DNA of 64,000 nt, from assembly GCA_964599235.1 (NCBI GenBank), contig CAZRDX010000015.1, forward strand, positions 1 through 64,000, read 5' to 3'. Under the pieces are notes generated by a model, which did not search any database, was not told where the DNA came from, and worked only from the letters and a program-made list of their open reading frames with translations. Shown here piece by piece: positions 16,849-25,898 of the stretch. Within the stretch, counting starts at the first letter, position 1. The number at the start of each line of letters is the position of its first letter. Made by a program: the position numbers and the translations under genes. Origin of the DNA: DRPN01 sp964599235. Lineage in GTDB: Bacteria > Bacteroidota > Bacteroidia > Bacteroidales > VadinHA17.

Positions 16849-19800
16849 ATGAACCTACATACCAACCCTCAGGCCCTCCGGACGAAACATGCCGGGAGGC
16901 TTTTCTTTTTCCTGGCATGGCTCACCCTGCTCCTTCCGGCACACGCCCAGAAATATTTCTTCGACACCTACGGTGTGGAACAAGGGCTCAGCTCGTCGAA
17001 GATCTACACCATCCTGCAGGATCACCGCGACCTGGTGTGGCTGGGCACCGAAGCCGGCGTCTCACGCTTCGACGGCCATACCTTTGAAGATTTCTCTTCC
17101 GAAGAGGGAATGGCCGAGAACGGTGTCTATTCGATCTTTGAAGACTCACGCGGCAACCTCTGGTTCGGCCATCTCGACGGCGGCATCACCCGCTATGACG
17201 GATACCATTTTGAGGTGCTCAGGTTCGATTCGGTCAAGATCAAAGGCGATATCACCTCGTTCCGCGAGACACGCGACCACCATCTCTGGATCACCACCAG
17301 TGCCTCGGGAGCTTTGCGCATCACCCGTCCTTTCGGGGAGGTGAAGGATATGAAGGTGGAACAGTACCTGGGCAAGAAAGGGCTCAGCGACAGGATCTTC
17401 GGCAGCTTCCTCTCTCAAGAGGACGTCTATTACTGCCTTTCCGACGTGGGCATTCACCGGTATGTCCCCGAACGCGACAGCTTCACCATCTTCACCCTAA
17501 AGAACTTCACCCATTACTGGGCCAAGACCTGCATGCTGGAGGACAGCCGCGGGGATATGTGGTTCGGCACTTACAACGGAGGACTGTATCACTACGACAA
17601 GGAGCATGACACCATGGTGGTGTACGACAAGCGGGACGGTCTGGCCAAAAACTGGGTAAGTTGTCTCTATGAGGACAGCCGCGGCACCATCTGGGTGGGC
17701 ACCTTCGGCGGAGGCATCACCCGCATACGCGACGGCAAACTGAAAAACTACAACACCACCAACGGCCTCAACGACAATTTTATCCAATGCCTCACCGAAG
17801 ATCACGAGGGCAACATCCTCATCGGTACACGCTATCATGGCCTCAGCATCTTCAAAGGGGAACAGTTCCTTTCCATCAGTGAGAACGACGGTCTGAGCAG
17901 TCCTTCGGTATGGGCCGTCTACCAAACCCCCGAAGGAGCCTACTGGTTCGGTACCAACAAGGGCATCACCGTCTACGATCCTTCTGCGAAAGATCCCTCC
18001 CGGCGCTTCCGCTATTACAACCGCTACGAGAACGGGATCGAAGAACAGATACGCTCCATCGTTGAGGACCCTTCGGGCAACCTGTGGATCGGCACTTACC
18101 AGGGGGGGATCTTCCAGTATGACCGCCGGAAGGACCGTTTCTATTACGACTTTTACCTCAACCGCAATCTGTACCGCGATCTCATCGTCACCGCCCTGGC
18201 TGTGGACAAGCACGGCCACATCTGGGCCGGCACCCACGATGGTCTCACCTGGTTCGATCCCCGTACCAAGGAAGGTACCCGCTACACCCAGGGCAGGGGG
18301 CTGATGGGCAACGGCATCACAGCACTCTGCTACGACCGGCGGCGCAACGTGCTCTGGATCGGCTCGGAACGAAAGAAAGGACTCACCTGTTACCATTTCG
18401 ACAGCAACACCTTCGAGAAGATTCCGCTTTCACGTTCTTTCGCCCCCCTGACCATGACCCTTGATCCGCAGGGCCACCTGTGGATGGGCTCGGCCATCGG
18501 CCTCTTCGCCTGGGACGGCGATACGCTGTTCCTCCATCTCACCGAAGAGGACGGCCTCCTGGCCAACCTGGTCAACCTGGTGATCTCCGACGACAGCGGC
18601 AACATCTTCATCGGCACCAACAAAGGGCTCAACCTCTACAAGCCGAAGGAGAAGAAGATGCTCATCTACACCCGTCGCAACGGCTTTACCGGCATCGAGA
18701 CACTGCGCAATGCCGTCTATCGCGACCGCGAAGGGTATTTCTGGTTCGGCACCGCCAACGGCGTGACACGTTACGATCCGCGTTCTGTGCGGCACCGCTC
18801 CATCGAACCTCTCACCCACATCCGCAGCATGCAGGTCAACTACAAGCCACGCCGGATGGTGGAAGGCCTGAAGCTGAACTACCGCGACAATGCGGTGATG
18901 TTCGACTATTACAGCATCTGTCTCACCAACCCCGATGCGGTGCGCTACCGGGTGATGCTCGAAGGGGCCGACGCCGACTGGCGTCCGGTGACCACCCAGA
19001 CAAGGGCCATCTACTCCACCCTTCCTCCAGGCAGGTACACCTTCAAAGTGATCGCCCGCAACAGCGAAGGAGTGTGGAACAGCACCCCCGCCACCTACAG
19101 CTTCGTCATCCGCCCACCCTTCTACCGCACTTGGTGGTTCATCCTGATGATGCTCACCCTGCTCACCGGCGCCATCATCGCCTACATCAAGATCAGGGAA
19201 CGCAACCTCATCCGTGAAAAAGAGATCCTGGAAAAGAAAGTGGCCGAACGGACAGCCGAAGTGGTGGAAAAGAGCAAGGAGCTGGAACAGAAAAACAAGG
19301 ACATCACCGACAGTATCCGCTATGCCAAACGCATCCAGAACGCCATCCTGCCACCGGTGGATCTTTTCGAAGACACGTTCGTGTTCTTCCGTCCCAAGGA
19401 CATCGTCTCGGGCGACTTTTTCTGGATGAACACCTTGGGCAGCAAACGTTTCATCGCTGCCGTCGACTGTACGGGCCACGGGGTACCCGGGGCTTTCATG
19501 TCGTTCATCGGCTACAACTCGCTCAACAAGATCGTCAACGAACGTCATGTGACAGAAGCCGCCGCCATTCTCGACCAGCTCAACGAAGAAGTGTACAAGA
19601 CCCTCCACGTCCAGTCGAAGGACAAGGACGTCAAGGACGGCATGGACCTGGCCCTGCTCATCTACGACAGCAAGACCCGTATCCTGCAGTATGCCGGAGC
19701 CAACAACCCCATGTACCTCATCCGCGACGGGGAGCTCCTCGTCTACAAGGCCGACCGTTTCGCCATCGGCATGGCCTCCGTCGACTCGGAAAGGAAGTTC

Positions 19801-20043
19801 ACCAACAACGTCATCGAGATAAAAGAAGGAGATGTCACCTACATATTCTCCGACGGTTATGCCGACCAGTTCGGCGGACCTGACGGAAAGAAGTTCAAGT
19901 CAAAACAACTGAAACAGCTTTTCCTGGAGATCCATCATCTTCCTCCGCAAGAGCAGAAACGCATCCTGGAGCAACGGCTCCTGGCGTGGATGGGTCATGA
20001 AGAGCAGGTGGACGACATCCTGGTGATCGGCACGCGTTACTGA
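16849..20043 (+). CDS. two-component-type sensor propeller with SpoIIE/PP2C phosphatase output
   Basis: A 1064-residue membrane signalling protein. After a signal or signal-anchor (about residues 15-34) come some 12-14 regulator-propeller repeats of the form Glu-Asp-x-x-Gly-x-x-Trp-x-Gly-Thr to about residue 640, then a Y_Y_Y domain (about 675-755), one transmembrane helix at about 760-781, a coiled coil to about 825, and a SpoIIE/PPM phosphatase domain. The metal-binding acidic residues are present in SGDFFW, VDCTGHGVPGAF, SDGYADQ and DDILVIG. Periplasmic ligand sensing would control cytoplasmic dephosphorylation of serine/threonine. In most Bacteroidota relatives this sensor drives a histidine kinase and AraC domain; here neither is present. 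No partner kinase or anti-sigma gene is adjacent. Confidence 0.9.
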   Translation: MNLHTNPQALRTKHAGRLFFFLAWLTLLLPAHAQKYFFDTYGVEQGLSSSKIYTILQDHRDLVWLGTEAGVSRFDGHTFEDFSSEEGMAENGVYSIFEDSRGNLWFGHLDGGITRYDGYHFEVLRFDSVKIKGDITSFRETRDHHLWITTSASGALRITRPFGEVKDMKVEQYLGKKGLSDRIFGSFLSQEDVYYCLSDVGIHRYVPERDSFTIFTLKNFTHYWAKTCMLEDSRGDMWFGTYNGGLYHYDKEHDTMVVYDKRDGLAKNWVSCLYEDSRGTIWVGTFGGGITRIRDGKLKNYNTTNGLNDNFIQCLTEDHEGNILIGTRYHGLSIFKGEQFLSISENDGLSSPSVWAVYQTPEGAYWFGTNKGITVYDPSAKDPSRRFRYYNRYENGIEEQIRSIVEDPSGNLWIGTYQGGIFQYDRRKDRFYYDFYLNRNLYRDLIVTALAVDKHGHIWAGTHDGLTWFDPRTKEGTRYTQGRGLMGNGITALCYDRRRNVLWIGSERKKGLTCYHFDSNTFEKIPLSRSFAPLTMTLDPQGHLWMGSAIGLFAWDGDTLFLHLTEEDGLLANLVNLVISDDSGNIFIGTNKGLNLYKPKEKKMLIYTRRNGFTGIETLRNAVYRDREGYFWFGTANGVTRYDPRSVRHRSIEPLTHIRSMQVNYKPRRMVEGLKLNYRDNAVMFDYYSICLTNPDAVRYRVMLEGADADWRPVTTQTRAIYSTLPPGRYTFKVIARNSEGVWNSTPATYSFVIRPPFYRTWWFILMMLTLLTGAIIAYIKIRERNLIREKEILEKKVAERTAEVVEKSKELEQKNKDITDSIRYAKRIQNAILPPVDLFEDTFVFFRPKDIVSGDFFWMNTLGSKRFIAAVDCTGHGVPGAFMSFIGYNSLNKIVNERHVTEAAAILDQLNEEVYKTLHVQSKDKDVKDGMDLALLIYDSKTRILQYAGANNPMYLIRDGELLVYKADRFAIGMASVDSERKFTNNVIEIKEGDVTYIFSDGYADQFGGPDGKKFKSKQLKQLFLEIHHLPPQEQKRILEQRLLAWMGHEEQVDDILVIGTRY

Positions 20044-20046
20044 TAC

Positions 20047-20631
20047 TCAGCTGATCTTGGCCATGCCGGCATCGCGATCGTCCCAGGGAGGAGCTTCCCG
20101 CAGTACTTTCATCACCTCGCCGGCATGGTCGACCACGCTCCACATTTTCCGGTGTCCGGGTTGCAGGAAATGTTCCTCCATCATCCTCTCAAAGAGTCTA
20201 AGCAGATCGTCATAGAACCCGCCGGTGTTAACGATGACGATGGGGCTCCGGATGAAGCCCAGTTGTTTGGAGACGAGCGCTTCACCGAGTTCTTCGAGGG
20301 TGCCTGTACCGCCGGGCAGGGCTATCAGTCCGTCGCTTTCGCGGATCAGTTTTCTTTTGCGGACGGCCATGTCTTCCACTACGATCTGCTCGATGCCGGG
20401 ATGGGCCCAGCCCCGCTCCACCATGAAGCGGGGAATGATGCCGGTGATCGTTCCGCCGGCCTCACGCACCCCCTCAGCCAGACGTCCCATCAGCCCAAAA
20501 TCCCCTCCACCGAAAAAGACAGACACACCTTCCCTGCCCAGCCACTGCCCCAGCCGGTAAGCCTCATCAAGATAAGGCTGCGGCACGCGGTTGCTGGAAC
20601 CACAAAAGACCGATACGCTCCGGATCTGCAA
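20047..20631 (-). CDS. LOG-family nucleotide 5'-monophosphate phosphoribohydrolase
   Basis: A 194-residue Rossmann-like protein of the LOG/TIGR00730 family. It shows VFCGSS at the start, FFGGGDFGLMG, and the family signature PGGTGTLEEL near residue 105 with the Arg-Lys before it (MAVRKRKL). Such enzymes split N6-modified or plain AMP into base and ribose 5-phosphate; the physiological role in most bacteria is uncertain. It converges with the phosphatase gene, and begins 10 bases after thioredoxin, with which it may be cotranscribed. Confidence 0.88.
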   Translation of the reverse strand: MQIRSVSVFCGSSNRVPQPYLDEAYRLGQWLGREGVSVFFGGGDFGLMGRLAEGVREAGGTITGIIPRFMVERGWAHPGIEQIVVEDMAVRKRKLIRESDGLIALPGGTGTLEELGEALVSKQLGFIRSPIVIVNTGGFYDDLLRLFERMMEEHFLQPGHRKMWSVVDHAGEVMKVLREAPPWDDRDAGMAKIS

Positions 20632-20641
20632 AAGAAAAGAT

Positions 20642-20956
20642 TCAGTCGAGAAGAGGCTTCAGCTTCTCCATGAAAACACTCTTGGGTACGGCACCTACCT
20701 GCTTGTCCACCACCTCACCGTTCTTGAAGAAAAGCACGGTGGGAATGTTGCGGATACCGTATTTGACAGCTATGTTGGGGTTGCTGTCGACATCGAGCTT
20801 CACGGCCTTCACCTTGCCGGCCAGCTCCTGACCGATCTCATCGATGATGGGTCCCACCAGACGGCACGGACCGCACCACTCGGCCCAAAGATCCACCATC
20901 ACCGGCACATCCGACTTCAACACAACCTCTTCGAAATTGGCTTCTGTTACATCCAT
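20642..20956 (-). CDS. trxA: thioredoxin
   Basis: A 104-residue single-domain thioredoxin, full length for the family and without a signal peptide, so cytoplasmic. The active site WCGPC has Cys28 and Cys31, the buried Asp22 is in VMVDLWAEW, and the cis-proline loop reads NIPTVLFF. It reduces protein disulfides. It lies between dnaE and the LOG gene on the same strand, with its own -7 box in the 71-base gap behind dnaE. Confidence 0.96.
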   Translation of the reverse strand: MDVTEANFEEVVLKSDVPVMVDLWAEWCGPCRLVGPIIDEIGQELAGKVKAVKLDVDSNPNIAVKYGIRNIPTVLFFKNGEVVDKQVGAVPKSVFMEKLKPLLD

Positions 20957-21000
20957 GGTCTGTATTCTTTTTTGTTCGTTCTGCTACAAAAAACGGATTG

Positions 21001-21008
21001 CAAAGATA
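21001..21008 (-). promoter_or_regulatory. -7 box for trxA
   Basis: TATCTTTG on the minus strand, 45 bases before the thioredoxin ATG. The upstream element is not clear because dnaE coding sequence begins 20 bases further on. Confidence 0.55.
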
Positions 21009-21027
21009 GGAATTTTCCCTTATCCGT

Positions 21028-24000
21028 TCATCCGTTGATCTTCAGTTCGAGCTCCCCGTGAGAGCGGATCATGTCGATCAGACGGTTGCTGAGGGTCAGC
21101 CGCACCGAGCGGGAGAACATGTCCACGGCGATCTTCTCCTCCGTCTCGTAAACAGAAAAACGCAGGGTGGTCTTCCCGCCCGCATCGATATGGCTGTGTA
21201 TCTCTTCCAGAAGCTCTTTGCTCACGCTCTCCAGCGGCATCTGAATGGTCACCGACTTCACCATCTTCTCCCGCACCTCGGCCAGCAGGTTCATCGACTG
21301 GATGCGCAGTTCCGGCTCGTTGTTGCGGTATTTGTTTCGCTGCACTTTGGCACGTACCAACAACGTATAACCCTGCCTGAAGTATTTGCTGAAGTCAATG
21401 TAATCGGCACTGAAAAGAGTGATGTTCCTCGAACCGGTGTAATCCTGCAGCGTCATGGTGCCGTAAGGATTGCCGTTCTTGGTCATGAGTTCCTTGGCCG
21501 CAAGGACGATGCCACTGAAGATGACCTCTTTCCCCACCATCTTCTCCAGGTTCTCCAGCTCGGCAAGGGTGGTGTTGCAGAAATGCTCGATCTCCAGAGC
21601 ATATTCATCGAGCGGGTGGGCGGAGAGGAAGATGCCGATGAGCTCTTTCTCTTTTGTCAGCTTCTCTATCTTGGGCCAGTCCTCCACATCGGGCGGCACC
21701 GGTTTCTGTATCTGGCCCTGCGACATATCGCCGAACAGCGACTGCTGGATGCTGTTCCGTTCCTCACGTACGCGGTTGCCGTAGCGCACCAGATGATCCA
21801 GGAAAGTGGCACCGTCGCCGTTGGGGGTGACGTACTGGCTGCGCCGGAAACGTCCCAGGTTGTCGAGAGCCCCTGCCACCGCCAGGGCCTCCAGGTTTTT
21901 CTTGTTGACCGTGTTGAGGTTGACCCGGCTCACCAGATCGTAGATATCGCGGTAGGGACCGTTCTTCTTCCTTTCCTCGATGATCATGATGGCCGCCGCC
22001 TCTCCCATTCCCTTGATGCCCTTGAGACCAAAACGGATGTGCCCGTCCTTGTTGACCGTGAACATCACATCGCTCTCGTTGACATCAGGCCCCAGCACCT
22101 TGATGCCCATCCGCCGCACCTCGTTGATCATCTTGGTGATCTTCTTGATGTCGCTGATGTTGCGGCTCAGCACAGCCGCCATGAACTCCTGCGGATAGTA
22201 GGCCTTGAGGTAGGCGGTCTGATAAGAGACATAGGCATAACAGGTGGCATGCGACTTGTTGAAAGCATATTTGGCAAAGGCTTCCCAGTCGTGCCAGATC
22301 TTCAGGATGATCTTCTCATCATACCCCCGCTCTTTCGCCCCCTCAATGAATTTCTCCCGGAGTTTCTCCATCTCCTTCTTCTTCTTCTTGCCCATGGCCT
22401 TCCTGAGCGAGTCGGCCTGGCCGCCCGTGAAGCCGGCCAGCTCCTGCGAGAGCAACATCACCTGCTCCTGGTAGACAGTGATACCGTAAGTCTCCTTGAG
22501 GTATTTCTCCATCACCGGCAGATCGTAATGGATCTTCTCCCGCCCGTGTTTGCGGGCGATGAACTGCGGCAGGTACTCCATCGGCCCCGGACGGTACAGG
22601 GCGTTCATGGCGATGAGATCCTCAAAGCGGTTGGGCTTGAGCTCACGCAGGTATTTCTTCATCCCCTCCGACTCGAACTGGAACAGGCCGGTGGTCTCAC
22701 CACGGGTGTACAGGTCGTACACCTTCTGATCATCCAGGGGAATGTTGTCGATGTCGACCTCGATGCCACGCGATTCCCTGATGATCCGGATGGCATCCTG
22801 AATGATCGAGAGCGTCTTCAGGCCGAGGAAATCCATCTTCAGCATCCCGACCGATTCGATGTAGTCGCCGTCGAACTGGGTAATAAGCAGGTCGGTCTCT
22901 TTGGATGAAAGGACGGGAATATGTTCGATGAGGTCGTCGCGCCCGATGATGATACCGCAGGCGTGGAGGCCGCGATGACGGATGGAGCCTTCGAGCACCT
23001 CGGCGAAACGGAGGGTACGCCGCACTAACTCGCTTCCTTTCTCCCGGGCCTCCTTGAGCTCCGGCACCTCCTCGAAAACTTTTTTGAGCGTCACGCCGGG
23101 CCCGTCGGGCACCAGCTTGGCCAGACGGTCGGCCTCCGAAAGAGGCAGCTTCTCCACCCGCGCCACATCGCGGATGGCCATCTTGGCTGCCATCGTCCCG
23201 AAGGTGATGATGTGAGCCACCCGGTCCTTGCCATATTTGTCGACCACATACTTGAGAACCCGGTCACGCCCCTCCTCGTCGAAGTCGATGTCGATATCCG
23301 GCATCGAGATCCTGTCGGGGTTGAGGAAACGTTCAAACAGCAGATTGTAATGGAGCGGGTCGATGTCGGTGATGCCGATGCTGTAGGCCACTACCGAGCC
23401 GGCGGCCGAGCCGCGCCCCGGGCCTACCGAGACCCCCATACGCCGCGCCGCCTGCAGAAAATCCTGGACGATGAGAAAATAACCGGGATAACCCATCTTG
23501 CGGATCACCCCCAGTTCATAGTCGAGACGCTCCCGTATCCTGTCGGTGATCTCGCCATAGCGGCGCTTGGCCCCCTCGTAGGTAAGATGACGCAGGTACT
23601 CGTTATCATCCTTGAATCCCTCGGGCAGGGGAAAACGCGGCATGATCGGCTCATGGTTGAGATCGAAAGCCTCCACCTTCTCAACGATCTCCTGGGTGTT
23701 GCGGATGGCTTCGGGGATGTCGGAAAAAATCTCCCACATCTCCTCCCGGGTCTTGAACCATTCCTGTCCCGTATAACGAAGACGCTTGGGATCGTCCAGG
23801 TCCTTACCCGTGTTGATACAGATGAGGTGGTCGTGGGCCTCGGCATCCTCCCTGCGGGTGAAGTGGACATCGTTGGTGGCGATCAGTTTGATACCTGTTT
23901 CACGGGCGATCTCAACAAGAACCTCGTTGACCTGCTGCTGACGGCGGTAGACGTCGGCATCCATGGCCGGGTCGCCGGAACGGTGACGCTGCAGCTCCAG

Positions 24001-24513
24001 ATAGAAATCCTCACCGAAAAGATCCCGGTACCAGCGTACCACCTCCAGGGCAGTTTCTTTCCCTCCGTTGAGGACAGCCTGCGGCACCTCTCCGCCCAGG
24101 CAGGCCGTGGAGGCGATCAGCCCCTCATGGTATTTTTCCAGCAGTTCCCTGTCAATTCGCGGTTTGTAATAGAACCCTTCGATCCAGGCCAGCGAGACCA
24201 GCCGGATAAGGTTCTTGTATCCGGTCTTGTTACGTGCCAGCAGAATGAGATGGAAGCCGCCCCGGTCGCTCTTCTCCGAACGGTCGAAACGACTGCCCGC
24301 AGCCACATACATCTCACATCCCAGAACGGGCTTGATGCCTGCACGCGTACACTGATCATAGAAAGCCTTCGCCCCGAAAAGATTGCCGTGATCGGTGATG
24401 GCGATGGCCTCCATGCCGTCCTCCTGTGCCCGGGCCACCAGATCCTCGATACGGCACAGACCATCCAGGATCGAATATTGCGTATGCAAATGCAAATGGG
24501 TGAACTGCTCCAT
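21028..24513 (-). CDS. dnaE: DNA polymerase III alpha subunit
   Basis: A 1161-residue DnaE1-type replicative polymerase. The start MEQFTHLHLHTQYS places the PHP domain (HLHTQYS, ITDHGNLFG) at the N-terminus as in the family; the frame is open 31 codons upstream but without similarity. The polymerase active site with its aspartates is in PDIDIDFDEEGRDRVLKYV near residue 400, and GPGRGSAAGS precedes it. A tandem helix-hairpin-helix and an OB-fold (about residues 960-1060, IFSGIVLAAKELMTKNG) follow. It copies the chromosome as part of the holoenzyme. It is divergent from tRNA-Glu. Confidence 0.97.
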   Translation of the reverse strand: MEQFTHLHLHTQYSILDGLCRIEDLVARAQEDGMEAIAITDHGNLFGAKAFYDQCTRAGIKPVLGCEMYVAAGSRFDRSEKSDRGGFHLILLARNKTGYKNLIRLVSLAWIEGFYYKPRIDRELLEKYHEGLIASTACLGGEVPQAVLNGGKETALEVVRWYRDLFGEDFYLELQRHRSGDPAMDADVYRRQQQVNEVLVEIARETGIKLIATNDVHFTRREDAEAHDHLICINTGKDLDDPKRLRYTGQEWFKTREEMWEIFSDIPEAIRNTQEIVEKVEAFDLNHEPIMPRFPLPEGFKDDNEYLRHLTYEGAKRRYGEITDRIRERLDYELGVIRKMGYPGYFLIVQDFLQAARRMGVSVGPGRGSAAGSVVAYSIGITDIDPLHYNLLFERFLNPDRISMPDIDIDFDEEGRDRVLKYVVDKYGKDRVAHIITFGTMAAKMAIRDVARVEKLPLSEADRLAKLVPDGPGVTLKKVFEEVPELKEAREKGSELVRRTLRFAEVLEGSIRHRGLHACGIIIGRDDLIEHIPVLSSKETDLLITQFDGDYIESVGMLKMDFLGLKTLSIIQDAIRIIRESRGIEVDIDNIPLDDQKVYDLYTRGETTGLFQFESEGMKKYLRELKPNRFEDLIAMNALYRPGPMEYLPQFIARKHGREKIHYDLPVMEKYLKETYGITVYQEQVMLLSQELAGFTGGQADSLRKAMGKKKKKEMEKLREKFIEGAKERGYDEKIILKIWHDWEAFAKYAFNKSHATCYAYVSYQTAYLKAYYPQEFMAAVLSRNISDIKKITKMINEVRRMGIKVLGPDVNESDVMFTVNKDGHIRFGLKGIKGMGEAAAIMIIEERKKNGPYRDIYDLVSRVNLNTVNKKNLEALAVAGALDNLGRFRRSQYVTPNGDGATFLDHLVRYGNRVREERNSIQQSLFGDMSQGQIQKPVPPDVEDWPKIEKLTKEKELIGIFLSAHPLDEYALEIEHFCNTTLAELENLEKMVGKEVIFSGIVLAAKELMTKNGNPYGTMTLQDYTGSRNITLFSADYIDFSKYFRQGYTLLVRAKVQRNKYRNNEPELRIQSMNLLAEVREKMVKSVTIQMPLESVSKELLEEIHSHIDAGGKTTLRFSVYETEEKIAVDMFSRSVRLTLSNRLIDMIRSHGELELKING

Positions 24514-24650
24514 GACTCCTGACCCTTTCTTCTTGACGTACAAATACTTACATGACCGACTCAGATCTACTGCAACAAGTGATAAAGTTACAAAACCGCC
24601 ACTCAAACGACGACGATGTTAAAAACTTATGGATAATTTAACGGTGGTCA

Positions 24651-24668
24651 GGCCGCCCCCAGGCGGCC
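24651..24668. other. GC-rich hairpin upstream of tRNA-Glu promoter
   Basis: GGCCGCC and GGCGGCC form a perfect 7-bp stem with loop CCCA in the 217-base gap between dnaE and tRNA-Glu. It is followed by TATTTTTG (24673-24680), which is itself a full -7 box match. No gene ends here, so a terminator role is not obvious. Confidence 0.4.
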
Positions 24669-24689
24669 GGGCTATTTTTGTAAAAAATG

Positions 24690-24719
24690 TTTGGATAATT
24701 AAAATAATTTTTACCTTTG
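24690..24719 (+). promoter_or_regulatory. promoter of tRNA-Glu and rpsT
   Basis: TTTG at 24690-24693, 18 bp, then TACCTTTG at 24712-24719. This is close to the ideal Bacteroidota vegetative promoter and places the transcription start about 5 bases before the tRNA. Confidence 0.8.
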
Positions 24720-24730
24720 CAGTCCCAAAT

Positions 24731-24802
24731 GGCCCGTTCGTCTAGGGGTTAGGACGCCAGGTTTTCATCCTGGTAACAGGGGTTCGATTCCCCTACGGGC
24801 TG
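24731..24802 (+). tRNA. tRNA-Glu (anticodon TTC)
   Basis: A 72-base tRNA that folds fully: acceptor GGCCCGT with ACGGGCT (one G-T pair at the end), D arm GTCT...AGGAC, anticodon stem CCAGG/CCTGG with a 7-base loop TTTTCAT holding TTC at 24764-24766, and T arm CAGGGGTTCGATTCCCCT. Discriminator base G; CCA is not encoded. It stands 41 bases before rpsT and probably shares its transcript. Confidence 0.97.
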
Positions 24803-24843
24803 CAACTTTTAGATAACGAGAAAGAGAAGACGGAGAAAAGATC

Positions 24844-25098
24844 ATGGCACATCACGCATCAGCACTGAAGAGGATCAGACAAAGCCAGAAACGCCGGCTG
24901 CATAACCGTTATTATGCCAAGTCGACACGTACGGCCATCAAGAAGCTCAGGAAGACCACCGACAAGGAGGAAGCTGCCGAACTCTATCCGAAGGTGGCTT
25001 CCATGCTTGACAAGTTGGCCAAAAGGCACATCATCCACAAGAACAAGGCAGCCAACCTGAAATCGAAGCTGGCCCGTCATCTCAACAGTCTGCAATAG
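24844..25098 (+). CDS. rpsT: 30S ribosomal protein S20
   Basis: An 84-residue, Lys/Arg-rich, all-helical S20 with the usual beginning MAHHASALKRIRQSQKR and the conserved HKNKAANLKSKLARHL at the end. It binds 16S rRNA early in small-subunit assembly. It lies behind tRNA-Glu and before a strong terminator. Confidence 0.97.
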   Translation: MAHHASALKRIRQSQKRRLHNRYYAKSTRTAIKKLRKTTDKEEAAELYPKVASMLDKLAKRHIIHKNKAANLKSKLARHLNSLQ

Positions 25099-25126
25099 TT
25101 TTCATTTCATTTCATCCAACGAGAAG

Positions 25127-25150
25127 AACCTCCGGCGGGAGGTTTTTTTT
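25127..25150 (+). terminator. intrinsic terminator after rpsT
   Basis: AACCTCC and GGAGGTT pair over a 4-base loop and run straight into eight T residues. It ends the tRNA-Glu-rpsT transcript. Confidence 0.9.
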
Positions 25151-25202
25151 TGCTTTTTTTCGGACGATTGCCTAAATTTCCTTTGCTCTTGGTCCCTGAT
25201 TC

Positions 25203-25898
25203 ATGGAGCGATACGGCAGGCTGAGTATCAAACAATGGGCTGCGGGGGATCGTCCGCGCGAGAAGCTGCTCGCGCAAGGGGTACGTTCACTCACCGATGC
25301 CGAGCTGGTGGCCATCCTGTTGGGCTCGGGCACGCGGGAGCTCTCGGCCGTCGACCTGGCCAAGCAGATCCTGGCCGCTGCGGGTAACGACCTGAACAGG
25401 CTCTCGCGCATGGACTTCCACGACCTGAGGAAGTTCAGGGGTGTAGGCGAGGCCAAGGCGCTGGCCATCGTAGCGGCCATGGAGCTGGGACGCCGTCGCC
25501 GTCTCGAAGAGGTGCAGGCCCGTAAGAAGATCAGCACCAGCCGCGATGTCTTCGACTTCTTCCATCCTTTCATTGGCGATCTCTCCCATGAAGAGTTCTG
25601 GGTGCTGCATCTCAGCCGCTCGAACCGCATCCTCGCGTGGAAAAAGATCAGCCAGGGAGGTATCACCGGCACGGTCACCGATGTGCGACTGATCCTGAAA
25701 GATGCGCTGGAGAACACCGCTTCGGCACTGATCATCTGCCACAACCATCCCTCAGGCAACCTGCAGCCCAGCGAGGCCGACCGCGAGATCACCCGCAAGG
25801 TGGCGCGGGCCGCCGAAGTGATGGACATCCGGCTGCTCGACCATCTCATCATCGGCGAAGGAGGCTACTTCAGCTTCGCCGACGAAGGAATGCTATGA
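25203..25898 (+). CDS. radC: RadC-family JAB/MPN protein
   Basis: A 231-residue RadC of normal length. The N-terminal helix-hairpin-helix region is at about residues 20-75 (LLGSGTRELSAVDLAKQ, FRGVGEAKALAI). The JAMM metal motif is complete in HNHPSGNLQPSEAD near residue 180 with the supporting glutamate further upstream. A metal-dependent hydrolase fold is certain; the old repair annotation is doubtful and the true function is unsettled. The last 6 bases overlap the convergent channel gene. Confidence 0.93.
   Translation: MERYGRLSIKQWAAGDRPREKLLAQGVRSLTDAELVAILLGSGTRELSAVDLAKQILAAAGNDLNRLSRMDFHDLRKFRGVGEAKALAIVAAMELGRRRRLEEVQARKKISTSRDVFDFFHPFIGDLSHEEFWVLHLSRSNRILAWKKISQGGITGTVTDVRLILKDALENTASALIICHNHPSGNLQPSEADREITRKVARAAEVMDIRLLDHLIIGEGGYFSFADEGML

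Noticed and set aside
24651..24668. GGCCGCC hairpin as a terminator of dnaE or another gene
   Set aside because: dnaE is transcribed away from it and no gene ends there; the T-rich bases after it look more like a -7 box.
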